64,000 nt of DNA from Strobilurus pachycystidiatus. Lineage: Eukaryota > Basidiomycota > Agaricomycetes > Agaricales > Physalacriaceae. Below are positions 57,014-64,000 of the stretch, in pieces. The position numbers and the translations under genes were made by a program. Under the pieces are notes generated by a model. It did no database searches and had not been told where the DNA came from. It was given only the letters and a program-made list of their open reading frames with translations. Location of the stretch: positions 496,001 to 560,000 of the forward strand of contig JAHLMK010000016.1 of assembly GCA_019915135.1 (NCBI GenBank), given 5' to 3'. How positions within the stretch are numbered: position 1 is the first letter of the stretch; the number at the start of each line of letters is the position of its first letter.

Positions 57014-59637
57014 ATGACAAAGGGAACATCTACAAATTTCCCCCAAAGAGCAACGGTCGACCCGGATAAACCTCACAATAAGAGCGCGAATATAGAAGCC
57101 TTTGACTTGGGAGTGTGGCGCTTATACAAGCTCACACAGCGGGACGTGCTGAAAAGCCTATATTCGCGGATAACCTTGGCAACAGATGGATTCCCTTATT
57201 TCTTGAAGATGGCTGTCGATATCTTCACGCTCGAACCGGTCAGAGCTGGACTATATATCCTTTGCATGATCTGGACGTCTGTGAAGTCGGCGGTGTCTCT
57301 GTACCTTTCTAGTCGTCTTCTTTGGACGGTACGTCGCTGATTACCCCTGTCTGTTGCGTTCTGACGACTCCCTCAGATCGAACGGAACCTTTCAAGTTCT
57401 AACAACGACGATCTGTCCGCGAAGATATCAGCCACAGTACGCGTTGTGGGCGCACAGCTTATTTGGCTATCCTTCTTGGCATTTACGGAAGTCATCATGT
57501 AAGAGCTCACCGAAAGTAGCCGGTGCATTAGCTGATTGTCCACCTAGCGGACGAACCCTACCCACTTTTGAGAGACGGATCACTTCTCATTATGAAGCCA
57601 TCATGATGGAGGGTGAGAAAGTTCGACGCTCAGAGGCAGACAGTACATGGCTGATGCTGAATCTCGTAGTGCGCTTCAACCAGATGTCCGACATTGTGTC
57701 GCAGCAAGGTATGCGTATCTTCATATCAATCCATCGTCCGAAACTGATGCCCAAATTTTCAAGCTACGGAAATGGCGGACATCGCTTGGCCCACGTTCTC
57801 CGGCAACATTCGCTTCTTCACGAACATAATCTCAATACTCAGCCAGATCCTTCTCTCCGTTCAAACGGCATTCGATATGGGGGATCCGACCTTTGCCTTG
57901 CTATCGCTCCTTGCACCCATTCATCACATTCTTCTAGCGGACAGGTCCCAGGGAGATCCAGGCGATACGCGTAAGTGTAGTGACAATATACGTACTGCAC
58001 TGGGCTGAATCTGAATCCATTCCCAGCCTATTTTTCTGTCTGTAGGAACAAAGATTACTCAAGGAGAAGTGCTATGAAAATGATGGCCCAGAATGAATTC
58101 CGCGACGACGTGTACGGTTCTGATCTTGGGGCGTATATCGTGAATGGTAGATTTCTCACCTTCTTCTTACCGCTTCCCTCCTGACGATGTTCGTGTCAGA
58201 ATTCAGACAGTGCTCCGATCGCTGCTCCCACCTCTCCGACACCGATGCTTTTGTCCAGTACTCTGCTCGGAGATACAACATCTGGGGTATCTTCACCGAC
58301 TTCATGAGCGAGATCCCCATGGTACGTTCCAGCCATCCATTTTATACGAAGTCCTAACCTATCAATAAGATATATTGCGCCTTCGACGCGATATTCAGCT
58401 CGAAACGGCTTTCTTTGAGCTCGATAACTCTGCTACAGCAATACTCGCGATCACTCGACGCATCCATTAGATCCTTCGGGGACATGTTTGAACTCTTCGT
58501 GTCGAATTCACAGAGGCTGAAGAGCATATACCATCTGGTGGAATCCCAAGAAAGCACCTCAGCCGTCAACTTCAATCCTGATGAGGACTTTTCATCATCG
58601 CCGAAGGGCAGATCTGTAAAGCTCGTGTACGGGGTGCTTTTATTTGTCGCAGCAGTTTCACTGACACATGCGTCTAGAAATGTATCGTACACGTATCCCG
58701 GCAGGCCTCAACCTGCACTCAGGAACGTGAATCTCACCGTCGAACCAGGACAGCTCGTCGTCGTCGTCGGCAAGAATGGCAGCGGCAAGTCCACGTTGAT
58801 GAACATCCTCACCACGAGATTTGAGCCGACTTCGGGGGAGATATACATCGACTCCTGCCCGTTAGCATCCCATAATCGTACTCAGATACGCAGTCGGACA
58901 TCCATCGTTGGCCAAGAGCACCGGATCCTGCCGTTGTCGGTATTGGAAAGCATCGGTATCGGAATGCCATCGCGGATAAACGACACTGGCATGATTGCAT
59001 CCGTGGCAAAGAAAGCCGGCATCGACTTGGCAAAGTTCGAGGGAGGGAACGAAGTCCTGGTAAACCCGAACACGGTCTTTCCTCCTCGTGGCGTATATGG
59101 CGAGTTGGCCGGTGTCGGAGAACGGGAGATCAACGGTTTGTATCTACAATATCGGGATCGAAGTGTATCAGGGGGAGAGTGTCAGAGGCTGACTTTGTGC
59201 GCAATTGTTTTCTACTTTCTCTGTCAAAGAATAATTAATCATGATTGGTTTATAGAGCGAGGACGTTCATGAGGATGAACGCACGCACGAATGAAGACCG
59301 ACCTCGGGTCGACTTTCTCGTCCTCGACGAGCCTATCTCTGCCACGGATGCGGAGGGCGAGAAGAGGATAGTCCAGAATTTCCTGGAGGAGCGCGAAGGC
59401 CGCACCATGGTCTTCGTCACCCATAAGTTCGGCCATCTAACGAAAGTTGCTGACCTCATTGTGTAAGTAACGGGCTCATACTTGCAAGGACAGACACTGA
59501 ACGTCTGCGTCCATAGATGTCTCAAAGACGGGGAAATATGTGAGACAGGTACTCATCGACAGCTCATGTCGCTGAGCGGTGAATATGCGGGACTGTACCG
59601 TGTCCAAGCGGAGCCATACAACGACAACACACCGTAG
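57014..59637 (+). CDS. ABC half-transporter-like protein, copy 2
   Basis: Eleven exons: 57014-57328, 57377-57498, 57548-57612, 57670-57708, 57764-57970, 58027-58146, 58200-58321, 58370-58626, 58678-59196, 59256-59462, 59517-59637; 697 aa. Nucleotide-binding domain: Walker A GKNGSGKS (about 447), signature SGGECQR, Walker B DFLVLDEP (about 610), H-loop FVTHKF. The Q-loop region and the domain start (VNVSYTYPGRPQPALRNV) are canonical. The N-terminal 400 residues have hydrophobic segments (FPYFLKMAVDIF, LYILCMIWTSV). The third exon is 65 nt in both copies, and most junction phases agree; this copy has one extra intron (57709-57763). An alternative splice of the exon 5-6 junction exists. Substrate unknown. 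Confidence 0.85.
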
Positions 59638-59825
59638 ATGTAGATTGAGGTAAGGACATGTACGTAGACGAGACTGGCGTGGACTCTTCAGTATGTAGAT
59701 CAGAATGGATATAACACCGTCCACGAAAAAATCAACCCCACATTGAGCCTCAGCGTCAACCGTACGCTCTGCAGGAGCAGCGCAAACGTCGTCGCGTTCG
59801 TAAACATAGCACTGAGATCCGTCAA

Positions 59826-61273
59826 TCAGTCCCACAACAAAAACGGAGCATCCGGACGACGGGCGCGGAGCAGCGCTATCGCGAAGCCGTTTACAGAAAC
59901 TGTGGTGAGGTCGGTGGGCTGGGCTATACAGTAAGAGGCTGGTAGGGCGACGTCGACGCGCGCACAGATTCGTTCGAGAATGCTGAACGCTTTGTGTTGG
60001 TTGTCTGAATGAGGTACATCTCCAGCCCGGCGCCCATCGCTGGGGAATCGAGGATATGGCCCTGGCACATCATCGTGTGCCAGTGTGTTCGGGCCTTGTC
60101 GTAGCTCCAGCGCTTGACGAGGGCGCGAATGAGCGTGGTGTGCGCGTAGATGGAAATTGGCCTATCACGGTGTCTCTTGGTGAAATGAGCGTTGATCGCA
60201 TGAACGGGAAAATTGGCTCGGTTTTGGACGAGTCTTGAAAAGGTACGATTCCACTCCCGTTTGGTCATGCCCGGCGTGAAAGCATTCGCGGCAAAAACTT
60301 GCGGTCGAGAGTGCTTTTCGGAGGGACTGGTGAGGCGGGGAAGAAAGTCGAATGCATCGATGTTTGGGGTGGTTGAGCCTTGTGTCTTTTCAGCTCCTCC
60401 CGATAGCATATTTGGTCCTCGATGGCGCAGCCTTACGCGAAAATGCGGAGGTAGTGCTCGAGATGGGAGGCGGTGGAGACGACTCTTTCGCGGATGGTGC
60501 GGTCGGAAAGATAGATGGGGGGATCCGAGGTGACATGGCGGTCGGTCAACATCTTGAAGCGTGGCCTGCCGCGCATCCATGGACTTCAAGACGGAAATGA
60601 CCATCTGCCCATTGTCACTCCATTCGACGCAATTGCTAGCCAGCGACCAGAGAAAGAGATTGTTGTACAATTCGTAATGCGCTGGAGGCAGCGTCGCGAC
60701 AAGGGAAAGGAACTGAATGTCGATGAATTGGAGAAGTGTGGTGAGGGTAAACCGGGCGAGATGGAGGTCAGAATGAGAAGACCGGGCTAGTAGTCATGCA
60801 GAACGATGGGGAGACCAGTCTCGGTGGAGTAGAGAAGCGGTCCGGATACATGGTCGGGGCGTCTCAATTTGTAGGCAGCGACGAAAAGCACGACCACGGC
60901 GGCGCGTCTACGATGCGACGAGTTGTGGGATTCTCAGAGCACAGATCAACGATATCTGCGATATCCCGCGCATGCACGTCGTCGTACATGCCTTGAGCTG
61001 CCTGTGGGATGGCCCGTTCTCGTGGAGGTACTGGTGCATTCCTATCCGCTGTCGGGAGTGGACGGCGTCCAGCAGCCTCCATAGCGGCGCTCCAAAGCCA
61101 GTTCCGAGGGCCAGAACAATGCGAGAGAGCGTTATAACGCGGTGGGTGCGGTCAGCATCCGTGACGAATGAGGACGGAGTGCTAGGCTCAATGAGCGCGC
61201 GCGCGACGTCCATGTTGCGAACAGTCTTTGCATGTTGTGTTATACGTGCATTCAATATACAGCCTGTTGCCAC
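59826..61273 (-). pseudogene. PPR-like protein, multiply disrupted
   Basis: Fragments in all three minus frames line up as one former protein: ARALIEPSTPSSF then VITLSRIVLALGTGFGAPLW, HARDIADIVDLCSENP, LQFIDIQFLSLVATLPPAHY, IRERVVSTASHLEHYLRIFA, NAHFTKRHRDRPISIYAHTT with LIRALVKRWSYDKARTHWHT, and FSILERICARVDVALPASY. The segment with YAHTTLIRALVKRWSYDKA is PPR-like. Between the pieces are in-frame stops (for example TAG near 60788, TAA near 60436) and frame changes that introns cannot explain, since the boundaries lack GT/AG pairs at the right phase. Fungal PPR proteins usually act on mitochondrial RNA; this one is probably dead. Exact limits are uncertain. Confidence 0.5.
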
Positions 61274-61923
61274 TCACTAGTGCCAAATTGCTCTGTTCTC
61301 TAAGAAAAAAGAGCGCGATGTGAATGTACTTGGAAGAGCTGCAAATGTTTGGTGGCGACACCGATTGGCTTGTCTGCCGAAAGTTCGGCAAGCGTAAGTC
61401 TTCAAGCTTCAACCTCCGAAAATGCTCTTGCCTGCTTTGCACGGCCTGCATCAAGCTGGTCGTGGTAAAGTACGAAGGCAAGAGCCTCATTCAGGAGTGT
61501 TTTCCAGAGTCTGTGCCTGGCTTGCTCTCCCACCTGAATCTTCCCATCATCCGCGACAATCCAGATATTGTATTCCTGAGCAGCGAAAGGCGAGATGGAA
61601 TACAGTTGAAACTATCAGCTTTCCTCCGCTTTCGTAGTTGATAATTGACGAATCAATGTGTATTCTAGTTTCGCATCTCCTGACTATATGAGAGCATAAT
61701 TCTGAATCTTCTGATAGTATCGCCAAACTCGGCCAAGGACTTTGAAAGTCTTGAGGTTGACATGGAGATGATACAGAGAGTCATTAATGCTCGCCACTGC
61801 TCGTCACATGCTCGACAGTACGACCCTAATAGTAAGTACCACAAAGAGGCAACAAAGAGCGGCACAACTTGACACTGGACCATCACAGCCGCCACTCTTC
61901 GATTGACATAACGTGCAAGACAG
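61274..61923. other. Intergenic, one weak ORF
   Basis: A 105-codon + frame at 61324-61641 with five Cys (KCSCLLCTAC) has neither homology that I know nor splice context; left uncalled. The promoter of the kinase-like gene lies here. Confidence 0.4.
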
Positions 61924-64000
61924 ATGTCGTTCTCCGCCAATCTGGAGGACGGGTTTCGAGGCATGTTCATCAAGGACCACAGAAAGCCAGAGCCCAGCAA
62001 TGAGGACAACTCATCCCCTCCACCTCCGAGTGCACCTCCACCCCAACAACCGTCCTACAACCTACACGCAATCCCAGTCGAGCCCTTCACCCACGCGCGT
62101 ACCCGCATCACCCATAGTCAAGCAATGCGCACCCTCACACGCGACTGGTACGAGGACCCAACACACTACCACTCATCATCAAAGGCACGCATATCCCAGA
62201 TGAGCGTCGAGAACACCTGGATACGCGACCCCACCGCGCCTGTCATCGATTTGGATTCCTTGCCCCCAGGAAAAACAACGGGGAACGGGATAGCGAATTG
62301 GGGCGCATCGTTGGATTGGTTTTACCACTTCCGGCCAGATCCAACGGTGAATAAATGGGAAGTGGCGAGCAACAGCCGTTTGTTGAGGTGGGCGGATGAG
62401 AACGGGGAGAAGTTTGAGGCGACTGCGAAGCGAGAGCCCGACCCATGGGAGGTGGTTCCGTGTGATATGGGCACTCTCATCAGAGGCGATGACGAAAGAC
62501 CACCGGGGATCGCAGCGCTGTTCGAGATGAAGACGAAGGCATGTCGTTGAGTTGTCTGTCCAGGCATCCAAATCTGACCGTCAGCCTAAGAACCCATTTC
62601 GCCACAAGTTCCAGCAACACCTCCCACTCCATCTCCTCCCCGAAACCCTCATCGTCCATGATCCCAGCAATGCGCTGCACGTCGACACAGCCGGCAGTGG
62701 TAACCACACGAAAACCTCTGGACCGCGTCGTTACAAACTGCATCTGACAGACGAAGCCAAAGTGAAAGTGGCCGAGGAGCGCCAACAGGCAAGCCAGGCG
62801 ACACCCGCGCCAACCGGGTTCAAGTTCGTGCTCGCCACGGAGGAGGTGACGAATCTGGACGCACAGAAGGTCCCTCGAGCGACTTTCGCCGTGTATCCTG
62901 CCCCTCCAAAACCGCTCCTCTGCATCCCCGAAGCCCATCTCCACATTGCCGGCAGAGACAAGATGGGCGAGGGCAATCACTCGTCGGTGCACAAAGTCGA
63001 CTTGGAGCTCCCCCGGACGCTCATCCACAAGCCCCACGTGTGCCAGTTTTGCGCCTATGACGCCACACTGGAGGCGCTCGAAGAGCTGCTGCCGGAGGTT
63101 GAGGTAGACAGGACGCAGACTATATCAGACCAGATCAAACAGCTACTGGTAGAGCTGGTGAGGAAGGATGAGGAGGAGGGAGGAGATGGGACGCAAAGGG
63201 AGGGATACATCTGGCGGCAGAAGATACGGGGGAGCACAGAGCTTAGCCCGACAGATTTCCTGCTATCCATTTTGGAATTGACGACGGTTCCAGGGACGGG
63301 CAAGGCGCGACGCGACCTTCCTCTTCCACCAGACGAGACCACAAAGAAGTATGCAGGACCCGTACGCACGCTCCCCATCGACGTACCCTGGCTTCCGCTT
63401 GGTGAATATTGCGAGCACGAATTTTGGGCACTAGACGATGAGGGTCATGTAATCCCTCGTCCAAAAACGTTCAGAGTGCAGGTAGCTGCGAAGCTCTCTA
63501 AGAGAGGGGACGACCACCTCGCTCGTGAGGCACGGAACTACCAGAGTTTTCCAGAACATTTCTTCCAGCACTGGACTGGGTGGAACTTGGTACCGCCACT
63601 CAAAGAACCCGTGCCGGTCCGTGCCATGGTGCCCCAGTTCTACGGGTATTACGTCCCTGAAGACAACGAAGCCAAGGAGGACGAATATCTTAGTCCCATC
63701 TTGCTCATGGAGGATTGCGGTAAATCGGTCAAGATAAAGGACCTGACTGTCGATGAGAAGTGAGTGAATATCTCCAAATTCGACTGCGATAAACTGACCT
63801 GCGCTGTCAGATACGAATGCGCCTCCCTTCTTTTCCGTTTCCACCACGCAGGCTGGATTCATCATTCCTTCTGGGAGAGAAATGTCGTTATGGATCATGG
63901 TAACATCGACGACTGGCCGGTCGAGAAAAGTCGTTGGGACCGGCGATTCCGAATGATAGATTTTGGACGATCTTGCCGTATGGAGGAGGGGGGGGATTTC
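61924..64000 (+). CDS. Atypical protein kinase-like gene, truncated by the window end
   Basis: The first frame starts MSFSANLEDGFRGMFIKDHR at 61924 and runs to 62550; the second is open from about 62562 to 63762 (LPETLIVHDPSNALHV, GEGNHSSVHKVDLELPR, PQFYGYYVPEDN, SPILLMEDCG); a 51-nt intron (63763-63813) leads to YECASLLFRFHHAGWIHHSF and MIDFGRSCRMEE at the window end. This is the plan of agaricomycete kinase-like proteins: a nucleotide loop GEGNHSSV, a DFG-like IDFGR, but no HRD-type Asp in the catalytic loop (GWIHHSFWERNV). The link between the first two frames near 62540 is unresolved: the only GT...AG pair there would make a 21-nt intron in the wrong phase. Confidence 0.65.

Noticed and set aside
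1..64000. CRISPR arrays, operons, ribosome-binding sites, bacterial terminators, tRNA or rRNA genes
   Set aside because: The window is eukaryotic nuclear DNA; I saw no spaced repeat array, and no cloverleaf or rRNA sequence by eye. A tRNA scan would be needed to exclude a small tRNA gene.

Overview
This window is nuclear DNA from a filamentous basidiomycete, most likely an Agaricomycete. The evidence is the gene style: dense genes with many introns of about 47-60 nt (GT-AG, CTNAY-like branch sites), F-box proteins with a coiled-coil plus F-box N-terminus, TKL-type and atypical kinases, a fungal-specific transcription factor, a PL14 lyase, and a Ngaro-type tyrosine-recombinase retrotransposon. 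The genus cannot be fixed from sequence alone.

Layout. 1-16.3 kb: a truncated F-box gene, a secreted double-psi beta-barrel (RlpA/expansin-like) protein, an ABC half-transporter (copy 1), a PL14 polysaccharide lyase, a second F-box gene, a PAK/Ste20-type kinase with a CRIB domain, a small Cys-rich membrane protein, and a ubiquitin-specific-protease-like gene that appears to have lost its catalytic residues. 16.9-30.9 kb: a direct tandem duplication of about 3.36 kb followed by UTP10 (a ribosome-biogenesis HEAT-repeat protein). Each duplicated unit holds a convergent pair of unrecognised genes (A on +, B on -) and the 5' end of UTP10. Copy 1 therefore leaves a dead UTP10 5' relic, and in copy 2 gene B is broken. 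31-35.2 kb: a RING-CH E3 ligase and a TKL kinase.

35.3-47.6 kb is a large YR retrotransposon. It has the split direct-repeat structure A1-[gag, RT/RNase H, tyrosine recombinase]-B1-A2-B2. The A repeats are both 172 bp, the B repeats both 197 bp, and B1 abuts A2 exactly. Two later elements lie inside its gag: a 3.16-kb hairpin-rich fold-back element with inverted arms and no gene, and a 1,091-bp solo LTR (TG...CA, 5-bp target duplication CAGCT). The reverse transcriptase/RNase H reading frame is damaged, but the recombinase is intact. Between the recombinase and B1, on the opposite strand, lies an intact four-exon ORF of 165 codons. This is the best candidate here for something undescribed.

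47.8-64 kb: a hypothetical acidic protein, a third F-box gene, a fungal Zn2Cys6-type transcription factor whose zinc cluster seems to lack one Cys, an FtsJ-like methyltransferase, a second ABC half-transporter paralogous to copy 1 with a nearly identical exon layout, a PPR-like pseudogene, and the 5' part of an atypical kinase gene that runs off the window.

Genes are mostly independent transcription units. Functional coupling is only suggested for the A/B convergent pair, which duplicated together, and for the retrotransposon modules. All exon structures are inferred by eye from splice consensus, phase and homology and have not been tested with transcripts.
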